Under the pieces are notes generated by a model, which ran no database searches, was not told where the DNA came from, and was given only the letters and a program-made list of their open reading frames with translations. Shown here piece after piece: positions 39,696 to 47,615 of a stretch of DNA of 64,000 nucleotides. Every line of letters begins with the position of its first letter. The stretch's first letter is position 1. The stretch covers positions 62,001-126,000 of the forward strand of contig NZ_JAGPXN010000002.1 in assembly GCF_018070575.1 (NCBI RefSeq), written 5' to 3'. Origin of the DNA: Micromonospora sp. C31 (GTDB taxonomy: Bacteria; Actinomycetota; Actinomycetes; Mycobacteriales; Micromonosporaceae). The position numbers and the translations under genes are program-made.

Positions 39696-39754
39696 GCGCG
39701 AGGAGTGAGCTTGCGAGCCCCGCAGTCGCGAACGAAAGGGTGGCGCAGCGATGA
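39692..39754 (+). repeat. Intercistronic repeat/mini-ORF between nuoJ and nuoK
   Basis: Shortest full repeat copy. GTG 39692 overlaps the nuoJ TGA; the 20-codon frame ([15 protein letters not shown] core, then VAQR) ends at TGA 39752-39754, which overlaps the nuoK ATG at 39751 (ATGA). The bases CAGCG ahead of the ATG are in the repeat tail, so nuoK has only a weak ribosome site of its own (GAAAGG at about 39735) and may depend on coupling. Confidence 0.7.
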
Positions 39755-40050
39755 CGCCCGACTACTACCTGGTGCTGGCCGCGGTGCTCTTCACCATCGG
39801 CGCGGTCGGTGTGCTCATCCGGCGCAACGCGATCGTGCTCTTCATGTGCATCGAGCTGATGCTCAACGCGGCCAACCTGACGCTGGTCACCTTCAGCCGG
39901 ATCAACGGTGACCTCAACGGCCAGATCATGGCGTTCTTCGTGATGGTGGTGGCGGCGGCCGAGGTCGTGGTCGGGCTGGCGATCATCATGGCGATCTTCC
40001 GGACCCGACGCTCCGCGAGTGTCGACGACGCCAACCTGCTGAAGTACTGA
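39751..40050 (+). CDS. nuoK: NADH-quinone oxidoreductase subunit K
   Basis: 99 residues from ATG 39751. Three membrane helices; [20 protein letters not shown] and [16 protein letters not shown] with the buried glutamates are diagnostic. Length matches the family. It is a proton-channel subunit of the membrane arm, next to NuoJ and NuoN. nuoL starts 11 bases later. Confidence 0.96.
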   Translation: MTPDYYLVLAAVLFTIGAVGVLIRRNAIVLFMCIELMLNAANLTLVTFSRINGDLNGQIMAFFVMVVAAAEVVVGLAIIMAIFRTRRSASVDDANLLKY

Positions 40051-40061
40051 GGGGTCCTGCG

Positions 40062-42020
40062 GTGGGAACGATTCTGACGAACGCCCCGGCTGAGCCGTTG
40101 GGCACCGTCGCCTACGCGACGGCGGACGGGCTGCTGGGCAGCGTCTGGCTGCTGGTGGCGATCCCGCTGGTCAGTGCGGCGGTCCTGCTGCTGCTCGGCC
40201 GGCGGGCGGACCGCTGGGGGCACTGGCTCGGGGTGGCCGCCATCGGCGCCGCGTTCGTGCTGGGCCTGACCTACTTCCTCCAGCTGCGTGGCCTGGAGAA
40301 CAAGTCGGTCGAGCTGAGCATGTGGGACTTCATCACGGTCGGCGACCTGCGGGTGGACTTCGGTCTGCTGTTCGACCCGCTGGCCGCAGTGTTCGTGCTG
40401 CTGATCACCGGCGTGGGTTTCCTGATCCACCTCTACGCGGTCGAGTACATGTCGCACGACACGGGACGTCGGCGGTTCTTCGCCTACTTCAACCTGTTCG
40501 TCGCCGCCATGCTGCTGCTGGTGCTCGGCAACAACTACGTGATGCTCTACTTCGGCTGGGAGGGCGTCGGTCTGGCGTCGTACCTGCTGATCTCCTTCTG
40601 GTACGAGCGGCCCAGCGCCGCCACCGCCGGCAAGAAGGCGTTCCTGATGAACCGGGTCGGCGACGCCGGCCTGGCGATCGGCATCTTCATCATGTTCGCC
40701 ACCCTCGGCACCACCCAGTACGACGAGGTCTTCAACTCCGTCGGCGCGCTGGGTGCCACCACGGTGCTGGTGCTCGGCCTGCTGCTGCTGCTCGGCGCGA
40801 CCGGCAAGTCCGGCCAGTTCCCGCTCCAGGCGTGGCTGCCGGACGCGATGGAGGGCCCGACCCCCGTGTCGGCGCTCATCCACGCCGCCACCATGGTCAC
40901 CGCCGGCGTCTACCTGATCGCCCGGTCGAACCCGATCTTCTCGGCCAACACCACCCTCCAGCTCGTCGTGGTGAGCGTCGGCGCGCTGACGCTGCTCATC
41001 GGCTGCGTCATCGGCGCGGCCAAGGACGACATCAAGCGGGTGCTGGCCTGGTCGACGGTGAGCCAGATCGGCTACATGTTCCTCGGCGTCGGCCTCGGTG
41101 GCGGGGCGTACGCGCTGGCCATCGTGCACCTGCTGGCGCACGGCTTCTTCAAGGCCAACATGTTCCTCGGCGCCGGTTCGGTCATGCACGGCATGAAGGA
41201 CCAGGTGGACATCCGCCGGTTCGGTGGCCTCTCGAAGCACATGAAGATCACCTGGATCACCTTCATGATGGGCTGGCTCGCCATCATCGGCATGTTCCCG
41301 TTCTCGGGCTTCTTCTCGAAGGAGCCGATCATCGTGGCCGCGTTCGAGCGGGACGACTGGACGGCCTGGCTCTTCGGTATGGCCGCGCTGCTCGGCGCCG
41401 GGCTCACGGCGTTCTACATGACCCGGCTCTTCGTGCTCACCTTCCACGGGCCGAAGCGCTGGACGGAGGACATCGAGCAGCCGCACGAGTCGCCGAAGTT
41501 GATGACCATTCCGCTGATCCTGCTCGCCGCGGGTTCGGTCGGGGCCGGTTTCCTGCTCGCCAGCTCGGTGCCGGACTGGCTGACGGCCACCGCCGGGCTG
41601 GGCGCCCAGCAGGAGGGGCACCACGCGGTGCTCTCGCACACCGTGATCACCGTGCTCTCGCTGCTGGTCACCGTCCTCGGCGCGGGCCTGGCCTGGTTCC
41701 TCTTCCGCAACGGCACGGCCACCGCGCCGCAGCCGGCCGGCGTGCTGGTCACCGCCGCCCGGAAGAACCTCTACACCGACGCGGTCAACGAGGCGGTCTT
41801 CGAGAAGCCGGGCATCTTCCTCACCCGGGCGCTGGTCTACCTGGACAACCGGGGCGTCGACGGGCTGGTCAACGGCCTCGCGGCAGGGATCGGTGGCGGT
41901 TCGGGCCGGCTCCGGCGCCTCCAGACGGGCTTCGTCCGGTCGTACGCCACCTCGATCCTGACCGGCGCGCTGCTGGTCGTGGCGGCGTTCCTGGCCGTCG
42001 AGGCGGGGTGGCTGGCGTGA
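40062..42020 (+). CDS. nuoL: NADH-quinone oxidoreductase subunit L
   Basis: 652 residues from GTG 40062. Antiporter-like subunit with about 15 helices: YMSHDTGRRRFFAYFNLFVA, GWEGVGLASYLLISFWY, PLQAWLPDAMEGPTPVSALI and HAATMVTAGVYLIARS are conserved. The key Glu in GWEGVG and Lys/His of the proton path are present. The amphipathic lateral helix and last membrane helix close the C-terminus. Its stop is overlapped by a 22-codon mini-ORF. Confidence 0.96.
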   Translation: MGTILTNAPAEPLGTVAYATADGLLGSVWLLVAIPLVSAAVLLLLGRRADRWGHWLGVAAIGAAFVLGLTYFLQLRGLENKSVELSMWDFITVGDLRVDFGLLFDPLAAVFVLLITGVGFLIHLYAVEYMSHDTGRRRFFAYFNLFVAAMLLLVLGNNYVMLYFGWEGVGLASYLLISFWYERPSAATAGKKAFLMNRVGDAGLAIGIFIMFATLGTTQYDEVFNSVGALGATTVLVLGLLLLLGATGKSGQFPLQAWLPDAMEGPTPVSALIHAATMVTAGVYLIARSNPIFSANTTLQLVVVSVGALTLLIGCVIGAAKDDIKRVLAWSTVSQIGYMFLGVGLGGGAYALAIVHLLAHGFFKANMFLGAGSVMHGMKDQVDIRRFGGLSKHMKITWITFMMGWLAIIGMFPFSGFFSKEPIIVAAFERDDWTAWLFGMAALLGAGLTAFYMTRLFVLTFHGPKRWTEDIEQPHESPKLMTIPLILLAAGSVGAGFLLASSVPDWLTATAGLGAQQEGHHAVLSHTVITVLSLLVTVLGAGLAWFLFRNGTATAPQPAGVLVTAARKNLYTDAVNEAVFEKPGIFLTRALVYLDNRGVDGLVNGLAAGIGGGSGRLRRLQTGFVRSYATSILTGALLVVAAFLAVEAGWLA

Positions 42021-42085
42021 TCGACCTCTTCCAGGCGGCCGTCACCGGCGGACCGCGCAGTGACGACGGAGGTAAGGCCGCATAA
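42017..42085 (+). CDS. 22-residue bridging mini-ORF between nuoL and nuoM
   Basis: GTG 42017 overlaps the nuoL TGA (GTGA) and the TAA at 42083-42085 overlaps the nuoM ATG at 42085. The peptide is VIDLFQAAVTGGPR followed by SDDGGKAA. It is unrelated in sequence to the SARSELASP repeats at the other gaps but has the same geometry. GGAGG at 42069-42073 inside it serves as the nuoM ribosome site. Probably a coupling device. Confidence 0.55.
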   Translation: MIDLFQAAVTGGPRSDDGGKAA

Positions 42086-43620
42086 TGTCCGACTTCCCGT
42101 TCCTCTCGGTGCTCACCGTGGCACCGCTGGTCGGCGCCCTGGTGGTGGCCTTCCTGCCGCGCAGTCGGCCGGAGCTGGCCAAGCAGGTGGCGCTCGGCTG
42201 GTCGCTGCTGGTGCTGGCGCTGTCCGTGGTCATGTGGGTGAGCTTCAAGGTCGGCGGTGAGCGCTTCCAGTTCCGCGAGTCCTACTCGTGGATCCCGAAC
42301 TGGGGCGTCAACTTCACCTTCGCCGCCGACGGCATCGCGCTGGTGATGCTGATGCTGATCGCGGTGCTCGTGCCGCTGGTGATCCTGGCGTCCTGGCACG
42401 ACGCCGAGTCGTCCAAGCGGTCGGTGCCGGTCTACTTCGCCCTGCTGCTCGTCCTCGAGTGCACGATGATCGGCGTCTTCGCCGCCGCCGACGTCTTCCT
42501 GTTCTACGTGTTCTTCGAGGTCATGCTGGTGCCGATGTACTTCCTCATCGGCAGCTACGGCGGCCACCAGCGGCAGTACGCGGCGGTGAAGTTCTTCCTC
42601 TACTCGCTGGTCGGCGGCCTGTTCATGCTCGCCGCGGTGATCGGCCTCTGGGTCGTCGGCGGGAAGACCTTCGACTGGCAGGCGCTGTCCCAGGTGGACA
42701 TCTCCACCGGCACGGAGCGCTGGCTGTTCCTCGGCTTCTTCCTCGCGTTCGCGATCAAGGCGCCGTTCTTCCCGTTCCACACCTGGCTGCCGGACGCCGG
42801 TGGTGCGGCCCCGGCGGGGGCGGCGGCCCTGCTCGTCGGCGTGCTCGACAAGGTCGGCACGTTCGGCATCCTGCGCTACTGCCTGCCGCTGTTCCCGGAC
42901 GCGGCCAAGTGGTTCGCCCCGTGGGCGCTGGCGCTCGGCGTGATCGGCATCATCTACGCCGCGCTGCTGGCGGTCGGCCAGAACGACCTCAAGCGGCTGG
43001 TGTCGTACACCTCGATCGCGCACTTCGGCTTCATCGGGGTGGGCATCTTCGCCTTCACCACCCAGGCCGGCACCGGCGCGGTGCTCTACATGGTCAACCA
43101 CGGCCTCGCCACCGGCCTGCTCTTCCTGGTGGTGGGCATGCTGATCGCCCGGCGGGGCTCGGCGCTGATCAGCGACTTCGGCGGCGCCGGCAAGCTGGTG
43201 CCCGTCCTGGCCGGGGTGCTCTTCTTCGCCGGTCTGGCGTCGCTCGCGCTGCCCGGTACCGCGCCGTTCGTCTCCGAGTTCCTGGTGCTGATCGGCACGT
43301 TCACGGTGAACAAGCCGGTCGCCGTGATCGCGACGCTCGGCATCATCCTCGCCGCCGCGTACGTGCTGTGGATGGTGCAGCGCACCACCCAGGGCACGCT
43401 CAACCCGGCGCTGACCCAGATCGACGGCATGAAGCGCGACCTCAACCTGCGCGAGAAGTTCGTGGTCGCCCCGCTGATCGCGCTGATCCTGCTGCTCGGC
43501 TTCTACCCGAAGCCGGTCACCGACGTGATCAACCCGGCCGTGCAGGCGACCATGCAGGACGTCGGCCGAACCGACCCCGCCCCGACCTCGGGCGGCACCG
43601 TCCAGGAGGCGGCCAAGTGA
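42085..43620 (+). CDS. nuoM: NADH-quinone oxidoreductase subunit M
   Basis: 511 residues from ATG 42085. Fourteen or so helices; YVFFEVMLVPMYFLIGSYGG, AFAIKAPFFPFHTWLPDAGG and SYTSIAHFGFIGVGIFAF are signature blocks with the conserved Glu and Lys of the proton channel. Antiporter-like membrane-arm subunit. Its stop overlaps the double repeat before nuoN. Confidence 0.96.
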   Translation: MSDFPFLSVLTVAPLVGALVVAFLPRSRPELAKQVALGWSLLVLALSVVMWVSFKVGGERFQFRESYSWIPNWGVNFTFAADGIALVMLMLIAVLVPLVILASWHDAESSKRSVPVYFALLLVLECTMIGVFAAADVFLFYVFFEVMLVPMYFLIGSYGGHQRQYAAVKFFLYSLVGGLFMLAAVIGLWVVGGKTFDWQALSQVDISTGTERWLFLGFFLAFAIKAPFFPFHTWLPDAGGAAPAGAAALLVGVLDKVGTFGILRYCLPLFPDAAKWFAPWALALGVIGIIYAALLAVGQNDLKRLVSYTSIAHFGFIGVGIFAFTTQAGTGAVLYMVNHGLATGLLFLVVGMLIARRGSALISDFGGAGKLVPVLAGVLFFAGLASLALPGTAPFVSEFLVLIGTFTVNKPVAVIATLGIILAAAYVLWMVQRTTQGTLNPALTQIDGMKRDLNLREKFVVAPLIALILLLGFYPKPVTDVINPAVQATMQDVGRTDPAPTSGGTVQEAAK

Positions 43621-43733
43621 GCGCGAGGAGTGAGCTTGCGAGCCCCGCAGTCGCGAACGAGAGGCTGCCCGGGGTGAGCGCGAGGCGTGAGCTTGCGAGC
43701 CCCGCAGTCGCGAACGAAAGGTTTGCGCAGTGA
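43617..43733 (+). repeat. Doubled intercistronic repeat/mini-ORF between nuoM and nuoN
   Basis: Two copies of the repeat in tandem (43617-43664 and about 43676-43723) that differ by three bases over the shared part (SELASP versus RELASP context). Read together they make one 38-codon frame: GTG 43617 overlaps the nuoM TGA and the TGA 43731-43733 overlaps the nuoN GTG (43730). [15 protein letters not shown] appears once and [15 protein letters not shown] once. The internal duplication keeps the frame. Confidence 0.75.
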
Positions 43734-45283
43734 CCGAGCTGAAACTGCCGTCGATCGACTACGCGGCGCTCGCTCCCACCCTGATCATGCTGGGCGCCGC
43801 GCTGCTGGGCGTGCTGGTCGAGGCGTTCGTGCCCCGCCGGCTGCGGCACGTGGTCCAACTGACGATGGCCCTGCTGGCGGTGCTCGCCGCACTCACCATG
43901 GTGGTGCTGGCGGCCGACGAGCGGAAGATCACGATCGGCGGGGCGATCGCGGTGGACGGGCCGACGCTCTTCCTCCAGGGCGCGATCCTGGTCCTGGCCG
44001 CGATGGCGCTGCTGCTCATCGGCGAGCGCTCGGTGGAGCGGGGTGGGGCGTTCGTCGCCCAGGCCGCGGTCACCGCCGAGTCGGCCGACGACCGGCGGCA
44101 GGCCGAGGGCAAGAACGGCCTCACCGAGGTCTACCCGCTGACCACGTTCGCGATCGGCGGCATGCTGATCTTCGTGGCGGCGAACGACCTGCTGACCATG
44201 TTCATCGCGCTCGAGGTCTTCTCGCTGCCGCTGTACCTGCTCTGCGCGCTGGCCCGCCGCCGGCGGCTGCTGAGCCAGGAGGCCGCGCTGAAGTACTTCA
44301 TGCTCGGCGCGTACGCCTCGGCCTTCTTCCTGTTCGGCGTGGCCCTGATCTACGGCTTCACGTCGGGCGTCCCCGGCCGGCCGGCCGGTGTCGACTTCGC
44401 CACCATCGACGCCGCCGTGACGAACTCCCCGGCCAGCCCCGTGCTGCTCTTCGCGGGCATGGCGCTGCTCGCCATCGGTCTGCTCTTCAAGGCCGCGGCC
44501 GCCCCCTTCCACGTCTGGACGCCGGACGTCTACCAGGGCGCGCCGACCCCGATCACCGGCTTCATGGCCGCCTGCACGAAGGTCGCCGCGTTCGGCGCCC
44601 TGCTGCGGGTGTTCCACGTCGCCTTCGACGGGGCCCGGTGGGACTTCACCCCCGTCCTCGGCGTGGTGGCGGTGCTGACCATGCTGGTCGGCGCGGTGCT
44701 GGCCGTCACGCAGACGGACATCAAGCGGCTGCTGGCGTACTCGTCGATCGCCAACGCCGGCTACCTGCTGGTCGGCGTACTGGCGCCGGGGGCCGACGGC
44801 ATCTCCGGGACGATGTTCTACCTGGTCGCGTACGGCTTCTCGGTGCTCGCCGCGTTCGCCGTGGTGACCCTGGTGCGCGACGCCGACGGGGAGGCGACCC
44901 ACCTGTCCCGGTGGGCCGGGCTGGGGCGGCGTTCGCCGTTCTACGCCGGCATCTTCACCTTCATCCTGCTGGCGTTCGCCGGCATCCCGTTGACCAGCGG
45001 ATTCACGAGCAAGTTCGCGGTCTTCGGCCCGGCGCTCGAGGGCGGGCAGGCGTGGCTGGTGATCGCGGGCGTGCTGACCAGCATGGTGCTGGCGTTCCCG
45101 TACCTGCGGGTCGTGGTGATGATGTGGCTCTCGGAGCCCGGCGAGTCGACGCCGACCGTCGCCGTTCCCGGCGGGCTGACCTCGGCCGCGCTGATGATCG
45201 GCGTGCTCGCCACGCTGGTGCTCGGTGTGGCGCCCGCGCCGCTGCTCGACCTGGCCACCGGCGCCGCCGAATTCGTCAGGTGA
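43730..45283 (+). CDS. nuoN: NADH-quinone oxidoreductase subunit N
   Basis: 517 residues from GTG 43730. Third antiporter-like subunit: FIALEVFSLPLYLLCALARR, FKAAAAPFHVWTPDVYQGAP and KRLLAYSSIANAGYLLVGVL are typical. It completes the nuoA-N set; all 14 genes are intact and in the canonical order. An 18-bp perfect hairpin follows. Confidence 0.96.
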   Translation: MTELKLPSIDYAALAPTLIMLGAALLGVLVEAFVPRRLRHVVQLTMALLAVLAALTMVVLAADERKITIGGAIAVDGPTLFLQGAILVLAAMALLLIGERSVERGGAFVAQAAVTAESADDRRQAEGKNGLTEVYPLTTFAIGGMLIFVAANDLLTMFIALEVFSLPLYLLCALARRRRLLSQEAALKYFMLGAYASAFFLFGVALIYGFTSGVPGRPAGVDFATIDAAVTNSPASPVLLFAGMALLAIGLLFKAAAAPFHVWTPDVYQGAPTPITGFMAACTKVAAFGALLRVFHVAFDGARWDFTPVLGVVAVLTMLVGAVLAVTQTDIKRLLAYSSIANAGYLLVGVLAPGADGISGTMFYLVAYGFSVLAAFAVVTLVRDADGEATHLSRWAGLGRRSPFYAGIFTFILLAFAGIPLTSGFTSKFAVFGPALEGGQAWLVIAGVLTSMVLAFPYLRVVVMMWLSEPGESTPTVAVPGGLTSAALMIGVLATLVLGVAPAPLLDLATGAAEFVR

Positions 45284-45297
45284 CCGACGCCGACGCC

Positions 45298-45335
45298 CGC
45301 GGGGGCCGGTACGCCACGGCGTACCGGCCCCCGCG
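45298..45335 (+). terminator. Terminator of the nuo operon
   Basis: Perfect 18-base arms (45298-45315 and 45318-45335, GCGGGGGCCGGTACGCC type) with a very tight loop, 14 bases after the nuoN stop. Very stable, no T tract. Confidence 0.85.
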
Positions 45336-45373
45336 CCGCATCCCCCCTCCCGGGCAGGTCGGATGGGTGTGGC

Positions 45374-46459
45374 ATGGTTGATGGCGTGGTGAATCCGGCT
45401 GGCGAGCGTTCAGGTGCCTCCGGGTCCGGCGGCCGTCGGACCAGGGTGAGCACGAGTCAGTTCGGCGCGCTCGGCCTCTATCTCGCCGACCCCCGCGTCG
45501 AGGCTTCCGTGCTGGGCCTGCTGGAGAGCGTCGAGGCCGAGCTGCGCGCGAGCGTGGCCAGCGCCGACCCGTTCGTCACGGAGGCCGCCCGGCACCTCGT
45601 CGAGGCCGGTGGCAAGAGGTTCCGCCCGCTGCTGGTCGCGCTTGGCGCACAGTTCGGCGACCCGACGAGCGCACAGGTCGTGCCGGCCGCGGTGGTGATG
45701 GAGCTCACCCACCTGGCGACGCTCTACCACGACGACGTGATGGACGAGGCCGCGGTGCGCCGGGGAGCGCCGAGCGCCAACTCCCGGTGGACCAACTCGG
45801 TCGCCATCCTCGTCGGCGACTACCTCTTCGCCCGAGCCGCCGACATCGCCGCCGACCTCGGCACCGAGGCCGTACGTCTCCAGGCGCGCACCTTCGCCCG
45901 GCTGGTGCACGGCCAGATCGCCGAGACCGTCGGTCCCCGCCCCGGCGACGACCCGGTGGCCCACTACCTCGACGTGATCTCCGGGAAGACGGGATCGCTG
46001 ATCGCCACCTCGGCCCGCTTCGGCGGCATGTTCGGCGGCGCCGTCCCGGAGCACATCGAGGCGCTGGCCGGCTACGGCGAGACCATCGGCGTGGCCTTCC
46101 AGCTCTCCGACGACCTGCTCGACATCGCCTCCGAGTCGGTGGAGTCGGGCAAGACGCCCGGCACCGACCTGCGTGAGGGCGTGCCGACCCTGCCGGTGCT
46201 CTACGCGCTCGGCTCGGACGACGCCGACGCCGCCTCCGTGCGGCTGCGGGAGCTCCTGGCGACCGGCCCGCTGACCGACGACGACCTGCACGCCGAGGCG
46301 CTCGGCCTGCTGCGGGAGAGCCCGGCGCTGAAGCGGGCCCGGGAGACGGTCCGCAGCTACGCCGAGGAGGCCCGCGAGCAGCTCGGGCCGCTCCCGCAGG
46401 GACCGCCCCGCCGCGCCCTCGAATCCCTCTGCGACTACATCGCCGACCGCACCAGCTGA
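45374..46459 (+). CDS. Polyprenyl diphosphate synthase (likely menaquinone side chain)
   Basis: 361 residues from ATG 45374; in-frame GTG 45386 is possible and no clear ribosome site is seen. The two Asp-rich motifs of trans-prenyltransferases are intact: DDVMD from Asp120 and DDLLD from Asp246, with GGKRFRPLLVALGA near residue 75. LYHDDVMDEAAVRRGAPSAN is typical of long-chain (hepta- to nonaprenyl) synthases. In actinobacteria the gene often follows nuoN and supplies the menaquinone tail. Chain length cannot be read from sequence alone. The first about 25 residues are variable. Confidence 0.9.
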   Translation: MVDGVVNPAGERSGASGSGGRRTRVSTSQFGALGLYLADPRVEASVLGLLESVEAELRASVASADPFVTEAARHLVEAGGKRFRPLLVALGAQFGDPTSAQVVPAAVVMELTHLATLYHDDVMDEAAVRRGAPSANSRWTNSVAILVGDYLFARAADIAADLGTEAVRLQARTFARLVHGQIAETVGPRPGDDPVAHYLDVISGKTGSLIATSARFGGMFGGAVPEHIEALAGYGETIGVAFQLSDDLLDIASESVESGKTPGTDLREGVPTLPVLYALGSDDADAASVRLRELLATGPLTDDDLHAEALGLLRESPALKRARETVRSYAEEAREQLGPLPQGPPRRALESLCDYIADRTS

Positions 46460-46727
46460 GGCCGGGGCCGGGGCCCAGGCCGAAGCCGAGCGGCACGCCC
46501 GCCACCAGCGGCACAGGATCCGGCCAGGCGAGCCGGCCCAGCTCGGGGCTGGCGGCGACGCGGTCGTGGTCATGGCCCGGCAAACCTACGCGAGCAGCGC
46601 ACACGTCACGGAACGTGCCTGTCGAGCAACGCCCCGTTCATGACGATCTGGCATCCTCCACCCGAACAGGCATTTCGCACTGGGCCTGTTTTTCATATGG
46701 TGTAAGTCCCCGGCGGCGGAGGTGGTT
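46460..46727 (+). promoter_or_regulatory. Intergenic region before the IclR gene
   Basis: 268 bases without a credible gene. An AT-rich stretch TTTTTCATATGGTGTAAG (46689-46706) just before the ribosome site could hold the -10 or an operator of the regulator. Confidence 0.3.
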
Positions 46728-47510
46728 GTGCGCGACCCCTTGGCGGAACCTTCGGACCTCATCCGGAGCGTGTCCCGCGCGCTACGAGTGCTCGAATCGG
46801 TCGGTCGCGCCCCGAAGGGGCTCACCGTCAAACAGATCGCCCGGCGCTGCGAGCTGACCGTGGCGACGACCTACCACCTCGTCCGCACCCTCGCCTACGA
46901 GGGCTACGTGATCCGGCGCGAGGACGGCACCTACATCGTGGGCCTGGAGGTGGCCGACCGCTACCGCGAGCTGGTGACGGCGTTCCGGGGGCCGCCGGCG
47001 GTCGGGGAGAACCTGCGCCGGGCCGCCGTGGACACCGGCTACAGCCACTACCTCGGCCGCTTCGTGGGCGGGCAGGTGGCGATCACGGCCGTGGCCGAAG
47101 GACCGCGCTCGCCGTACCTGGAGGAACTGGTGCCGGGGTTCGACGAGGGGGCGCACGCGACCGCCCTCGGCAAGGCCCTGCTCGCCACGCTGACCACCGA
47201 GCAGCGCTTCCGCTACCTGCGCGACTACGGCATGCGTCCGTTCACCTCCGCGACCCTGACCACCGCTGAGGCGTTCGAGGCCGACCTGGCCGCCGGGGAG
47301 CGGCGCGGCATGCAGCTGGAGCTGGGGCAGTTCCGGCAGGGCGTGGCCTGCGCGGCGGTGCTGGTCAGCCCCGACAAGGACATGGAACGCCGGGTGGTGC
47401 TGGCCTGCGCGCTGCCCGCCGGCGAGATGATGACCTCCGCCCGCGCGGTCCGGGCGAAGCTGCTCACGGTCGCCCGGACGATCGCCGACCACCTGGTCGC
47501 CGACAACTGA
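46728..47510 (+). CDS. IclR-family transcriptional regulator
   Basis: 260 residues from GTG 46728, placed five bases after GGAGG (46718-46722); GTG 46722 overlaps that site and is less likely. Residues 12-75 are the winged helix (ALRVLESVGRAPKGLTVKQI, CELTVATTYHLVRTL). The C-terminal effector domain has the usual AHATALGKALLATL and later GVACAAVLVS. IclR proteins repress or activate catabolic operons in response to small aromatic or glyoxylate-like ligands. Its target is not evident from the neighbours. Confidence 0.88.
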   Translation: MRDPLAEPSDLIRSVSRALRVLESVGRAPKGLTVKQIARRCELTVATTYHLVRTLAYEGYVIRREDGTYIVGLEVADRYRELVTAFRGPPAVGENLRRAAVDTGYSHYLGRFVGGQVAITAVAEGPRSPYLEELVPGFDEGAHATALGKALLATLTTEQRFRYLRDYGMRPFTSATLTTAEAFEADLAAGERRGMQLELGQFRQGVACAAVLVSPDKDMERRVVLACALPAGEMMTSARAVRAKLLTVARTIADHLVADN

Positions 47511-47544
47511 CCGCCGGGGCCACCTGCCGGCTCGGTCCCAACGG

Positions 47545-47582
47545 CCGGGGGCCCTCTCCCCGGCTGGGAGAGGGCCCCCCGG
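47545..47582. terminator. Bidirectional terminator between iclR-type gene and phoX
   Basis: CCGGGGGCCCTCTCCC (47545-47560) pairs with GGGAGAGGGCCCCCCGG (47566-47582) around a 5-base loop, with one bulged base. It lies 34 bases from each of the convergent stop codons. Confidence 0.8.
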
Positions 47583-47615
47583 TGGCGGTCCAGCGCCGGA
47601 CCGCCCGAGGAGGGG

